Positions 31,860 to 40,816 of a DNA stretch of 48,997 nt are shown here, piece after piece. Each line of letters starts with the position of its first letter. Position 1 is the first letter of the stretch. The stretch is from Elusimicrobiota bacterium (lineage in GTDB: Bacteria > Elusimicrobiota > Elusimicrobia > UBA1565 > UBA9628), in assembly GCA_023249645.1 (NCBI GenBank), contig JAHFCF010000020.1, forward strand, positions 1-48,997. Reading direction: 5' to 3'. The notes below the pieces were generated by a model. The model did no database searches. It was not told the origin of the DNA and saw only the letters and a list, made by a program, of their open reading frames with translations. The position numbers and the translations under genes are program-made.

Positions 31860-32805
31860 CTCAACGGTCTGGCAGTCGCCCATGGCCGACTGCACGGACC
31901 TGCCTTTCCGCCTGGTCTCCAGGCGCCGCGGGTTGGGCTTCGCGTTCACGGAGATGGTCTCGGCGAAGAGCCTTCTGCGAAAGAGCCGCAAGACCTTGGA
32001 CATCCTCAAGACCAGGCCGGAGGATAAGCCCTTGGGCGCCCAGATCCTGGGAGGCGAGCCCGCTTCCATGGCCGAGGCCGCGGCGTTCATCGAGGAGCTG
32101 GGCTTCGACCTGGTGGACATCAACTGCGGCTGTCCCGTGCGCAAGGTGGTTTCCAACGGCGACGGCGCCGCGCTCCTGAAGGATCCGGACCGGGCCGAGA
32201 GGATCTTCGCCGCCGTGCGGCGGGCGACGAAGCTGCCGCTCACGGTCAAGATGCGCATCGGCTTTCTGGACGGCACGGGCCAAGAAGCCGCGGCGCTCGC
32301 CCGGCGCGCCGAGGCTCAGGGCGTGGACGCGATCACCGTGCACGGCCGCACCCAAGGTCAGGGCTATGGCGGGGTCTCTGATTGTTCAGCCATCGCCCTG
32401 GTTCGTCGATCTATCACTATTCCCGTCATCGGCAACGGGGATGTCCGCTCCTGGGAGGATGCCCGGCGTCTCAGGAGTGCGACCGGCTGTGCGGGCGTCA
32501 TGATCGGCCGGGGAGGGCTGGGCAATCCCTGGCTTTACCGCGAGATCGAAGAGGAGCGTCCGGCCCGGATCAGCCTGGAAGAGAGAAAAGAGGCTCTTTT
32601 GGAGCATTTCGACCTGGAAGTGGAGTGTCAGGGAGAACGCCAGGCGGCTTTGAACATCCGGCGCATCGGGGCTTGGTATGTCGCCGGTCTGCACGGAGCC
32701 AAGCAGTTGCGGGTGGCCCTGTGCCGGTCGCAGGATTGCCGGACTGCGCGTCAGCTGATCGTGGATTTTTTCGGCACACAGTCGATGATCGCGGTCAGAA
32801 ATTGA
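31828..32805 (+). CDS. dus: tRNA-dihydrouridine synthase
   Basis: Encodes 325 residues from the ATG 31828, with GGGAG upstream. This is the FMN-dependent TIM barrel that reduces uridines of the tRNA D-loop using NADPH. Motifs: 'SPMADCTDLPFR', 'DINCGCPVRKVVSNGDGAALL' with the catalytic Cys, 'LTVKMRIGF', 'TVHGRTQGQGY', 'IPVIGNGDV' and 'MIGRGGLGNPWLYREI', followed by the small helical domain. It is DusB-like in length and order. It overlaps the glycosyltransferase upstream by 32 bases and converges with the next gene (11-base overlap). Confidence 0.93.
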   Translation: MGLLIGRLRLDSTVWQSPMADCTDLPFRLVSRRRGLGFAFTEMVSAKSLLRKSRKTLDILKTRPEDKPLGAQILGGEPASMAEAAAFIEELGFDLVDINCGCPVRKVVSNGDGAALLKDPDRAERIFAAVRRATKLPLTVKMRIGFLDGTGQEAAALARRAEAQGVDAITVHGRTQGQGYGGVSDCSAIALVRRSITIPVIGNGDVRSWEDARRLRSATGCAGVMIGRGGLGNPWLYREIEEERPARISLEERKEALLEHFDLEVECQGERQAALNIRRIGAWYVAGLHGAKQLRVALCRSQDCRTARQLIVDFFGTQSMIAVRN

Positions 32806-33724
32806 TCCGTTCTTTCTCGATCACCAACGGGTGCTTGAGGACATGCGTGTAGATCGCGCCGATGTACTCCCCGATGATCCCGATGAAGAACAGCTGGACC
32901 GAGGAGAACCCGAACAGGCCTATCAGGATCGGGACAGTCCCCATCGGGAACTTGTCCCAGAACAGGAGCTTGGCCACCAGGTAGCCTGCGGCGATCAAAA
33001 AGAAGACCGTGGACATCACGAACCCCAGCATGGCGGCTAGGCGCAGGGGGACCTTGGAATGGTGGGTGAGTCCCAGCATGGCGATGTCGTAAAGCGTGTA
33101 GAAATTGTTCTTGGTGATCCCGCGCCGGCGAGGTTCCTGGCGGTACGAGATCCGGGCGGCCTCGAAGCCCAGCTCCGCGATCTGGCCGCGGAAGTACGGG
33201 TAGGGGTCATCGAGGCTTCGCAGGGCCTCCACAACCACGCGGTCATAGAGCCCGAAGCCCGTGAAGTTCTTGACCAGCTCGATCTCGGAAAGGCGGCTCA
33301 TCAGGTCGTAGTAGCGTTTGCGGATGAAAAACATGAGCGGCGACTCTCCGCTGGATTCTTTGATGCCCAGAACGACTTTGTGCCCCTCCTCCCATTTTTT
33401 AAGGAACCCCGGGATCAGGGTGGGGGGATCCTGAAGATCGCCGGCCACGGTGATGACGGCGTCTCCCCGCGCCTGCAAAAGGGCGTGGTAAGGTGAGCGG
33501 ACCTGTCCGAAGTTGCGGGTGTTGACGATGACCTTGAGATTCTTGTCTTCGCGGGAGAGCCCCCGGAGGATCGACAGCGTCCGGTCCTTGGAAGCGTTGT
33601 CGATGCAGATGTGCTCGTAGGCGTAGCCCGGGAGCTTGGAAAAAACTTCCCGGACCTGCGCGTGAAGGCTGCGGATGTTCTCCTCTTCATTATAGAGGGC
33701 CGAAACGATGCTGATCGTGGGCAT
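32795..33724 (-). CDS. GtrB/DPM1-like polyprenyl-phosphate glycosyltransferase
   Basis: Encodes 309 residues. The GT2 domain (PTISIVSALYNEEENI, 'ICIDNASKDRT', 'VITVAGDLQDPP' with the acidic metal motif) spans about 1-220. Two C-terminal membrane helices follow ('LGFVMSTVFFLIAAGYLVAKLLF' and 'VPILIGLFGFSSVQLFFIGIIGEYIGAIY'). This is the GtrB/ArnC-type architecture, which charges a sugar onto undecaprenyl phosphate at the inner membrane. GtrA-like flippases are the usual partners, and one is encoded at 44436-44837. Its promoter candidate is at 33742-33771. Confidence 0.9.
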   Translation of the reverse strand: MPTISIVSALYNEEENIRSLHAQVREVFSKLPGYAYEHICIDNASKDRTLSILRGLSREDKNLKVIVNTRNFGQVRSPYHALLQARGDAVITVAGDLQDPPTLIPGFLKKWEEGHKVVLGIKESSGESPLMFFIRKRYYDLMSRLSEIELVKNFTGFGLYDRVVVEALRSLDDPYPYFRGQIAELGFEAARISYRQEPRRRGITKNNFYTLYDIAMLGLTHHSKVPLRLAAMLGFVMSTVFFLIAAGYLVAKLLFWDKFPMGTVPILIGLFGFSSVQLFFIGIIGEYIGAIYTHVLKHPLVIEKERINF

Positions 33725-33741
33725 GGAGAGTTTCCTAGTTT

Positions 33742-33771
33742 ATAGTACATCGTTGTCATCCTTCCTGTAAA
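33742..33771 (-). promoter_or_regulatory. Candidate promoter for the GtrB-like gene
   Basis: On the minus strand: TTTACA (33771-33766), an 18-base spacer, TACTAT (33747-33742); the ATG follows 17 bases later. For the divergent neuB-like gene, a TGATAATTT extended -10-like string (33790-33798) and a small leader hairpin GGGCG/CGCCC (33815-33827) are the only signals seen. Confidence 0.4.
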
Positions 33772-33841
33772 ACCCCTCCGACGACAGCGTGATAATTTAA
33801 TAGACTATCATGAAGGGCGATCCGCCCCCCCAGGCACCATC

Positions 33842-34690
33842 ATGAGCATTTTCATCATCGCGGAGATCGGGATCAATCACAATGGCGACATCGGGATCGC
33901 CAAGCAGCTCATCGATGTCGCCAGGCATGCCGGCGCCGATGCCGTCAAATTCCAAAAAAGGACGATAGACACAGTCTATTCGAAGGGGGAATTGGACAAG
34001 CCCAGGGAAAGTCCCTGGGGGACGACGAACCGGGAGCAGAAGGCCGGCTTGGAATTCGGCAAAAAGGAATATGACGAGATAGACGGATATTGCCGGAAAA
34101 AAGGGATCGCCTGGTTCGCCTCCGCCTGGGACATGGACAGCCAGAAGTTCCTTCGCCAGTACGATCTAAAATACAACAAGATCGCCTCCGCGATGATCAC
34201 GCATTTGGAGATGCTGCGGGCGGTGGCCTCAGAACAGAAGCATACCTTCATCTCCACCGGGATGTGCGACATGGAGATGATCGATCGCGCGGTGGAGATA
34301 TTCAGAAAGGCGAAGTGCCCTTTCGAGTTGATGCATTGCGTCTCCGCCTATCCCACCAATGATGAGGATGCGAACTTGAACTGCATCCCCGTTTTGAGGA
34401 GCCGCTATCATTGCGATGTCGGATACAGCGGGCACGAGGGAGGCCTGGCCGTCTCCTACGCGGCCGCGGCCCTGGGGATATCCTCTTTGGAACGGCACAT
34501 CACGCTGGACCGGGCGATGTATGGCGCCGACCAGGCCATATCGCTCGAGCCGGCCCTTTTCATCCAGCTCATCGGCGGATTGAGGAAGATCGAAAAGGCC
34601 ATGGGCGACGGGGTCAAGAAGATCCAGGACAAGGAAGTGCCGATAGCCCGCAAATTGAGATCTCACATCCAGTTGGAATCGCATAAATGA
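33842..34690 (+). CDS. NeuB-like sugar acid synthase, catalytic barrel only
   Basis: Encodes 282 residues of the N-acetylneuraminate synthase TIM barrel: 'IAEIGINHNGDIGIAKQLIDVARHAGADAVKFQKR', 'WFASAWDMDSQKFL', 'KIASAMITHLEMLRAVA' and 'STGMCDMEMIDRAV'. The two metal-binding histidines (SGH and ERH) are kept with the 21-residue spacing of Neisseria NeuB; the first motif is SGHEGG in place of SDHT. These enzymes condense phosphoenolpyruvate with an aldehyde sugar. The usual C-terminal SAF (antifreeze-like) domain is absent: the protein stops about 65 residues short. First gene of the long sugar run, coupled by ATGA to the ThDP enzyme. Confidence 0.85.
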   Translation: MSIFIIAEIGINHNGDIGIAKQLIDVARHAGADAVKFQKRTIDTVYSKGELDKPRESPWGTTNREQKAGLEFGKKEYDEIDGYCRKKGIAWFASAWDMDSQKFLRQYDLKYNKIASAMITHLEMLRAVASEQKHTFISTGMCDMEMIDRAVEIFRKAKCPFELMHCVSAYPTNDEDANLNCIPVLRSRYHCDVGYSGHEGGLAVSYAAAALGISSLERHITLDRAMYGADQAISLEPALFIQLIGGLRKIEKAMGDGVKKIQDKEVPIARKLRSHIQLESHK

Positions 34691-36462
34691 CGGTCAAAGT
34701 CTCGGATTACATCATGGACTTCCTGGCGTCCCGGGGGGTCTCCATGGTCTTCCTGCTGCCTGGCGGCGGCTCCATGCACCTAGTGGACTCCCTGGGGCGC
34801 TGCAAAAAACTGAAATACACATGTTTTCTCCATGAACAGGCGCTGGCGGTCGCCGCCGAGGCTTATGGGCAGCACAGGAACATCCCGGGAGTCGGCCTCG
34901 TGACATCAGGCCCGGGCAGCACGAACACCATCACCGCGGTCGCTGCCGCCTACATCGACTCCACTCCCTGTGTATTTCTGTCCGGACAGGCCAAACGCGC
35001 TGATCTCAAGGGCGATACCGGGGTCAGGCAGAAAGGGTCTCAGGAAGTCGACATCGTCTCCATGATCAAAGGCATCACCAAGTATGCCGCGACGATCATG
35101 GAGCCGGAGGATGTGAGATTCCATCTGGAAAAAGCGTGGCATGAGGCCACTACCGGCCGCATGGGGCCGGTCTGGCTGGACATCCCCCTGGATGTGCAGG
35201 GGGCATGGATCGACGAGGATCACCTGCGCGGTTTCCGTCCTGGCGCATCGCGCCAGAGGAGATTACCCATCGGCAAAATAGTCTCTGCGCTGAAACGGTC
35301 CCAGCGCCCGCTGATGCTTGTCGGCAATGGAGTCAAGCTGGCGGGTGCCTCCGCTCTGGTCAGGGGCTTCGCCGAAAAACACAGGATCCCGATGGTGCTG
35401 ACATGGAAAACCGCCGATTTCCTCGGTCATGACCATCCCCTGAATTTCGGATTCCCCGGCATCCTGGGCAGCCGCTTTGCGAACTTCATCGTCCAAAACT
35501 GCGACCTGCTCCTCATCCTGGGCAGCCGGCTTGATCCCAGCCTGACGGCTTTTAAAAGCGAAGATTTCGGGCGGAATTCATACAAGGTCATGATCGACGT
35601 AGACCCGGCCGAGATCGATAAGATCGGGAATGTCGATCTGCGGGTCGCCGCCGACGTCCTAGAGGCTTTGACATTGCTGGCGCAAGAAAAGTTCAGGATG
35701 CCTGAACATGGGCAATGGTTGGAATATTGCGGCCGGCTCAAAAGCCGTTATCCGCCGATCAGCTCTCGTCCTCCCGCTAGAAGAGATGTCGATCTCTATG
35801 CCTTTACCGCCGAACTGTTCCGGCAGCTGGGACCGACGGACATCATCGTTCCTGAAAGCTCCGGAGCCGCCGGGGAAGTGACCTATCAGGCCATGCGTGC
35901 GAAGCAAGGACAAAGCATCAAAAATGCGGCGGGACTCGGCGCCATGGGCTTCGGCCTGCCCTATGCGATCGGATCGTGCCTGGCGATGGACCGCCGCCGC
36001 ACCATCCTGGTCAACGGGGATGGCGCCTTCCAGCTGAACATCCAGGAGCTGGAGACGGTCCGCAGGCTGCGGCTCCCCCTCAAGATGTTCATCCTGGACA
36101 ATGGCGGCTACATGAGCATCGCCGCCACGCAGCGCCACATGTTCGGCGGACGCATCGTCGGAGCGGACGCCTCGAGCGGGATGACTCTGCCGGATGTCTG
36201 CGCCGTCGCGCGAGCTTACAAGATCAGGACAGCGGAGATCCGGACCAACGGCCGATTATCCGCGGGGATCGCGAAAGTCCTGTCTGGCTCCGATCCCGTG
36301 CTTTGCCGGATCAAGGTGAGCCGTGAGCATGCGACCACGCCGAAGGTCCAGGCCCGGGAGCTTGCGGACGGCGGGATCGTGTCCAAGCCGCTGGAGGATA
36401 TGTGGCCCTACCTGCCGCGCGAGGAACTCAAGGGGAACATGAGGATCAGTGCGAAAGTTTGA
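34687..36462 (+). CDS. Acetolactate synthase-like ThDP enzyme
   Basis: The 591-residue protein has the three-domain ThDP fold. The PYR domain carries the proton-relay Glu in 'FLHEQALAVAAEAYG' and 'GLVTSGPGSTNTITAVAAAYIDSTP'. The central domain includes 'PLMLVGNGVKLAGA'. The PP domain has the cofactor motif beginning GDGAFQLNIQELETV and ending in 'LDNGGYMSI'. It resembles acetohydroxyacid synthase, but there is no small regulatory subunit or ilv gene nearby. Inside a sugar cluster the closest known precedent is YerE-type transfer of a two-carbon unit to a keto-sugar. That function is inference. It overlaps the next gene by 14 bases. Confidence 0.88.
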   Translation: MTVKVSDYIMDFLASRGVSMVFLLPGGGSMHLVDSLGRCKKLKYTCFLHEQALAVAAEAYGQHRNIPGVGLVTSGPGSTNTITAVAAAYIDSTPCVFLSGQAKRADLKGDTGVRQKGSQEVDIVSMIKGITKYAATIMEPEDVRFHLEKAWHEATTGRMGPVWLDIPLDVQGAWIDEDHLRGFRPGASRQRRLPIGKIVSALKRSQRPLMLVGNGVKLAGASALVRGFAEKHRIPMVLTWKTADFLGHDHPLNFGFPGILGSRFANFIVQNCDLLLILGSRLDPSLTAFKSEDFGRNSYKVMIDVDPAEIDKIGNVDLRVAADVLEALTLLAQEKFRMPEHGQWLEYCGRLKSRYPPISSRPPARRDVDLYAFTAELFRQLGPTDIIVPESSGAAGEVTYQAMRAKQGQSIKNAAGLGAMGFGLPYAIGSCLAMDRRRTILVNGDGAFQLNIQELETVRRLRLPLKMFILDNGGYMSIAATQRHMFGGRIVGADASSGMTLPDVCAVARAYKIRTAEIRTNGRLSAGIAKVLSGSDPVLCRIKVSREHATTPKVQARELADGGIVSKPLEDMWPYLPREELKGNMRISAKV

Positions 36463-37498
36463 GATAGAGAAACGGGAGAAGCTGAAGCGGGAAAAGCCGC
36501 TTGTCTACGAAAAGATCATCCAGCTCTCCGCCAAGGAACAGCGCGGGGAGTGCGCTTCCCGCATAGACATCGGCTACAACTACGCTTGCAATCTGAAATG
36601 CAAGCACTGCATGGCCAGCACCTTCCAGAAGAAGGACCGTTCGCTGACGCCCGCAGACCTGCGCAGCATCGCCGAGCAGGCCGACGCCCTCGGATGGTGC
36701 CAGTTCAACATCTCCGGGGGAGAGCCCCTGGCTCTGAAGAATTTCGACGAAGTGCTCAAGGCGCTGATGCCGGAGAGGTTCCACATCGGGATAAGCACCA
36801 ACGGTCATTTTCTGACTCTGGAAAAGGCGAAACACCTGAAGTCGATAGGACTCGACAAAGTGATGGTCAGCCTCGACAGTTATGACGAGGCGCTCCACGA
36901 CGCGAACCGCGCGCAAGGCGGCTCGTACGAAAAGGCGATCAGCGCGATCTGGAATGCGCGCCAGGCGGGGCTGGACACGATCATCCAGCATGTCATCACC
37001 CACCAGAACGCCAGGACGCCAGACACCGTCAAGCTGGCGAAGTTCGCGCAGGAGAATGGTTTTTCTCTGGACCTGGTCATTGCCAAGGCCCTCGGCCAAT
37101 GGGAGGGGAGGCACGAAGTGCTCATCGACGCCGCGGATGCGAAGTTCCTTTTTCAACTCCATCAGAAATACCCCGCCGCCCGCCGCGACGTGTTTGCCTC
37201 CTACGGGATGCGCGGCGGATGCGGGATCCTGAAGAGATGTTTCCATATCTCCCAATTCGGGGATGTTTTCCCATGCGTGTTCATGCATATCACCCTCGGG
37301 AATATCTTCCAGGATGCGCTCAAGACGATCGTCGATCGCGGGATGAAGATCAAGCATTTCAGGAACGCCTCCCCGACCTGCCTGGCCGGCGAGAACCGGG
37401 CTTTCATCGGGAAATACATGTCCAAGTTCTACGGCAAGCCCCTGCCGGTGGATTACCGCGAGATATTCACCGAGGAAGACGATTTCTTCAAGGACTGA
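36449..37498 (+). CDS. Radical SAM protein 1 with SPASM-like C-terminus
   Basis: Encodes 349 residues from a GTG inside the end of the ThDP gene. The cluster motif CxxxCxxC is Cys47-Cys51-Cys54 ('ACNLKCKHC'). 'NISGGEPL' and 'GISTNGHFLT' are the SAM-binding strands. The C-terminal third has further cysteines ('GGCGILKRCFHISQFGDVFPCVFM...LGNI...C') as in SPASM/auxiliary-cluster enzymes. These proteins generate a 5'-deoxyadenosyl radical; the substrate is unknown. First of four radical-SAM genes packed in this operon with a fifth of a different type. Confidence 0.88.
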   Translation: MRKFEIEKREKLKREKPLVYEKIIQLSAKEQRGECASRIDIGYNYACNLKCKHCMASTFQKKDRSLTPADLRSIAEQADALGWCQFNISGGEPLALKNFDEVLKALMPERFHIGISTNGHFLTLEKAKHLKSIGLDKVMVSLDSYDEALHDANRAQGGSYEKAISAIWNARQAGLDTIIQHVITHQNARTPDTVKLAKFAQENGFSLDLVIAKALGQWEGRHEVLIDAADAKFLFQLHQKYPAARRDVFASYGMRGGCGILKRCFHISQFGDVFPCVFMHITLGNIFQDALKTIVDRGMKIKHFRNASPTCLAGENRAFIGKYMSKFYGKPLPVDYREIFTEEDDFFKD

Positions 37499-37500
37499 CC

Positions 37501-38478
37501 ATGGCCGCGGCCGAAAAGTATTCACATCTTAAGTCCCAGCGGGTCCGTTTGCGCGATGCCATCCCTCTGGCCAAGCCGTTCACCGTGCTTCTGGAGCCGA
37601 CGAACATCTGCAATTTCAAATGCCGCTGTTGTTTCCAGAACGAGCCGGACCTCTATTCCTGTCTCCCCAGGGGACGCATGAAATTCAGGGATTTCAGGAA
37701 GATCGCCGACGATCTAGCGGCATGGGAAGGCGACAGATTCAAGGTCATCCGGATCATCGGATTCGGAGAACCTCTGCTCCATCCGGAGACCCCGCGGATG
37801 ATCAAGGACCTCAAAGGACTCGGCATCGCCCAACGCATTGAAGTCACTACGAATGCCTCCCTGCTCAGCCCGGGACTCTCGCGTCGTCTGATCGATGCCG
37901 GGCTGGATTACATCCGCTGTTCGATCTATTCTGCGGACCAGAAGCGCCATGAGTCCCTCACGCGGAGCAGGATCCGTGTGGAGAAGATCAAAGGCAACAT
38001 CGCCGCCCTGAAGGAACTGCGGCGCGCCGCGGGGGCCTCCAAGCCCTTCATCTATGTGAAGATGCTCGAAAGCCCGGAGGAGTCGGAGAACGCCCTTTTC
38101 CTGAAAGAATATGCGGATGTCGCTGATGAAACGGCTTTGGAAAAACCCCATCAGTGGCTGTCAAACAAGGACGTGACCGGGGGAAAGAGGCGCAGCGTCT
38201 GCCCCCAGCCTTTTAAAATGGTCAGCATCCATTACAACGGAGATGTCATCCTTTGCGACCCTGATTGGCGTGGCAACACGTGTGTGGGCAATGCCCTCTC
38301 GGAAAAGATCTCTGACATCTGGGGAGGATCCAGGGTGCGCGCCTTCTGGCGGATGCAGCTTGAGAACAGAAGGCAGGAGAATGAAAGCTGCCGCTACTGC
38401 TCATTCATCATGGACGAATACGTCATCGACGACCTGGACGGGGTTTCGTCAAGCGTGCTCGACGGACGGGCGAAATGA
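37501..38478 (+). CDS. Radical SAM protein 2
   Basis: Encodes 325 residues, ATG 3 bases after the previous stop. The motif is Cys37-Cys41-Cys44 in 'EPTNICNFKCRCC', with 'IGFGEPLLHP' and 'TTNASLLSP' for SAM binding. The C-terminal part ('VCPQPFKMVSIHYNGDVILCDPDW', then 'CRYCSF') supplies likely auxiliary-cluster ligands. It resembles SPASM-type enzymes with an acidic tail. Coupled to radical SAM 3 by ATGA. Confidence 0.88.
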   Translation: MAAAEKYSHLKSQRVRLRDAIPLAKPFTVLLEPTNICNFKCRCCFQNEPDLYSCLPRGRMKFRDFRKIADDLAAWEGDRFKVIRIIGFGEPLLHPETPRMIKDLKGLGIAQRIEVTTNASLLSPGLSRRLIDAGLDYIRCSIYSADQKRHESLTRSRIRVEKIKGNIAALKELRRAAGASKPFIYVKMLESPEESENALFLKEYADVADETALEKPHQWLSNKDVTGGKRRSVCPQPFKMVSIHYNGDVILCDPDWRGNTCVGNALSEKISDIWGGSRVRAFWRMQLENRRQENESCRYCSFIMDEYVIDDLDGVSSSVLDGRAK

Positions 38479-39653
38479 CTGATTTCATCGACACAGTGTC
38501 CGCCAGATCCGCTCCTCTCGTTGTTTTCGGAGCCTCCGTGACCGGCGAGATAGTACTTTCCCTGCTGGACATCCTTAAGATCCAGCCGTCCTTTTTCTGC
38601 GACAATGATCCTCGAAAACGAGTGGCGCCATTCCATGGCTATAAGGTCGTCTCCCGGGAAAGGCTCTGTCGGGAGCATCCCGACGCCATCGTCGTGATCG
38701 CGGCAGGACGCTACTTCCATGAGATCAAGCGACAGCTGACCCAGGCCGGATTCACGGATGTTTTCAGCGATGCAGACGTCATCGGATGCGTCGATCTTGA
38801 AAATACACCTTCCTCAAAGCTGGAGAAGATCGCCTGGCACCTGGCCAAGCTCGGGAAATTGCCAGCCGTCGGGAAAGGCCTGCATCTCCCGCGGCTGGAT
38901 GTCGTCGTCACAACGCGCTGCACATTGAAATGCAGGCATTGCTCCAGCCTCATGCCGTACTATAAAAAACCATCGGATGCGGATCCCTCGAGGTTGATGC
39001 GGGCCTTAGACCGGATATTGTCATGCGTCGACCAGATCGCCCATGTCGAGCTTCTCGGAGGAGAGCCGTTTCTGGACACCAACCTTCCCGCGGTCGCGCA
39101 GCAGCTGCTGGACTCGGGCAAGGTCCTTCATATCGACGTGGTCACCAATGGGACCGTTGTCCCGCCAGAAAAAGAACTGGTGGCCCTCAAGCACGATAGG
39201 ATCTCCGTTGTCATCGACGATTACGGACGTCTGTCCAAGAAAGTGCGGCCCTTGTGTGCCGTTCTGAAAAAACAGGGGATAGATTTCCGTGTCAACAGGC
39301 ATTGGGCCTGGGCGGACCTCGGCGGCTTTAAGTCACGGGGCCGGTCTCCCCAGCAGCGGGAGAAGCTTTTTGCAAGATGTAATTTCAATTCCTGTGCCGA
39401 GCTGCTCGACGGCAGGCTTTACCGATGCCCCCGCTCGTCGCATGGGACGCAGACCGGGACCATCCCAGACTACCCCTCCGACTCTGTCGACATCCTTGCA
39501 GGGCCTCGGGATAAGAACAGCCTTCGAAAAAAACTAAAAGCCTTCTACTATGGTAAGAAATCCATCCGCGCCTGTGATCATTGCCGAGGGAACACGAGCG
39601 ATTCCTTGACGCTGGATCCGGCCGAACAGAACAACCGGAGCAAGAGGCAATGA
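38475..39653 (+). CDS. Radical SAM protein 3 fused to an N-terminal Rossmann-like domain
   Basis: Encodes 392 residues. Residues about 1-105 form a nucleotide-binding-like unit ('PLVVFGASVTGEIVLSLL', 'FFCDNDPRKR', 'AIVVIAAGRYFHEIKRQL'). The radical-SAM motif follows at Cys149-Cys153-Cys156 ('TTRCTLKCRHC'), with 'ELLGGEPFLDT' and 'VTNGTVVP'. Late cysteines ('CNFNSC', 'CPRSS', 'CDHC') may bind an auxiliary cluster. The front domain resembles the C-terminal domain of the methyltransferase encoded next, suggesting a shared substrate handle. ATGA overlap on both sides. Confidence 0.85.
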   Translation: MTDFIDTVSARSAPLVVFGASVTGEIVLSLLDILKIQPSFFCDNDPRKRVAPFHGYKVVSRERLCREHPDAIVVIAAGRYFHEIKRQLTQAGFTDVFSDADVIGCVDLENTPSSKLEKIAWHLAKLGKLPAVGKGLHLPRLDVVVTTRCTLKCRHCSSLMPYYKKPSDADPSRLMRALDRILSCVDQIAHVELLGGEPFLDTNLPAVAQQLLDSGKVLHIDVVTNGTVVPPEKELVALKHDRISVVIDDYGRLSKKVRPLCAVLKKQGIDFRVNRHWAWADLGGFKSRGRSPQQREKLFARCNFNSCAELLDGRLYRCPRSSHGTQTGTIPDYPSDSVDILAGPRDKNSLRKKLKAFYYGKKSIRACDHCRGNTSDSLTLDPAEQNNRSKRQ

Positions 39654-40801
39654 CCCTTAAGAAAAAATGCCGCGCCTGTCGCAATTCATTCGTCGGCAAA
39701 AGTCTCCTACAGCTCGCCGGCATGCCGCCAGCCGTACAGAATCTGCCGGTTGACAAGGGCAAGGCGGTTGCCTCCAGCGTTGTCCTGGATGTCCGGCAGT
39801 GTTCTTTCTGCGGATTGGTGCAGCTGTCCAATGATCCCGTGCCGTATTATAAGGATGTCATCAGGGCCGGCAGCATCTCGCCTTCGATGAAGGCGAGACA
39901 GAGGGATGCGTTCAAGGCATTCATCAATCGGTTCTCCCTCAAAGGGAAAAACATCCTGGAGATCGGATCAGGTCGGGGCGAATATCTTTCCATTCTAGGC
40001 GAATTGGACGTCCGCGCCTTCGGGATGGAGAACAATCCGGGATTCAACAAGATCGCGAAAGATGCGGGACTCAAACTCTTTGCGGGGTATCCGACAGATC
40101 TACCGAAGCCTCCCGACGCCATTGCGTTCGATGCCTTCATTTCGATCAATTTCCTTGAGCACGCTCCGGACCCCGGCGATTTCCTGCGGTCATCCGCGCG
40201 CCTGCTCTGCAAAAATGGAGTCGGGATGCTCAGCGTCCCCGACTTTGAATCCGAATTGCGGGATAACGGGCTTTTCAGCTTCATCAGCGACCACCTTTCA
40301 TATTTCTCATCCGATTCGCTCCGCCACGTATTGAGCGCCAACGGCTTTGAAGTCATCGATGTTTTCAGGAACGAAAAGCTGAACGTCGTGACCGCCTATT
40401 GCAAGAAACGCGGGGGATGCGACCTTTCCGCGCCGAGACGCCAGTCCCAGGAATCCCTCGGGGCCATCAACAGCTATGTGGATGGGCGGCTGAAGCAGGG
40501 AGGGCGCATCGCGCTCTGGGGCGCCAGCCATCTCGCTTTCAGCATCATCGCCGCATCAAAAATAGGGGATAAAATCGCTTACATCGTTGACTCCGCGCCG
40601 TTCAAGCAGGGCCGGTTCTCCCCGGCCTCCGGTCTGAAGATCCATCCGCCGCGGCATCTGGCCGAGGACCCTGTCGACACGGTCATCATCCTGTGCCCGG
40701 AATATTCCGCCGAGATCGCCGGCGGCATCAAGAAAAAATATCCGCGCATCGTCAGGCACATCGCGACTTTTGCGGATGGCAGACTGAAAATAATCCAATG
40801 A
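39650..40801 (+). CDS. C-methyltransferase-like protein (zinc-binding N-terminus)
   Basis: Encodes 383 residues. Two CxxC pairs (Cys7/Cys10 and Cys51/Cys54) form the zinc-binding N-terminal domain of sugar C-methyltransferases such as TylC3/NovU. The class I AdoMet motif is 'ILEIGSGRGEYL' (about 102-113). A Rossmann-like C-terminal domain ('IALWGASHLAFSIIAASKIGDKIAYIVDSAP') matches the family's last domain. Known relatives methylate keto-deoxysugars at carbon. A deoxysugar product is therefore likely here, but the acceptor cannot be read from sequence. The ATG overlaps the previous stop. Confidence 0.87.
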   Translation: MTLKKKCRACRNSFVGKSLLQLAGMPPAVQNLPVDKGKAVASSVVLDVRQCSFCGLVQLSNDPVPYYKDVIRAGSISPSMKARQRDAFKAFINRFSLKGKNILEIGSGRGEYLSILGELDVRAFGMENNPGFNKIAKDAGLKLFAGYPTDLPKPPDAIAFDAFISINFLEHAPDPGDFLRSSARLLCKNGVGMLSVPDFESELRDNGLFSFISDHLSYFSSDSLRHVLSANGFEVIDVFRNEKLNVVTAYCKKRGGCDLSAPRRQSQESLGAINSYVDGRLKQGGRIALWGASHLAFSIIAASKIGDKIAYIVDSAPFKQGRFSPASGLKIHPPRHLAEDPVDTVIILCPEYSAEIAGGIKKKYPRIVRHIATFADGRLKIIQ

Positions 40802-40816
40802 TGCAAATCGCTGAAA

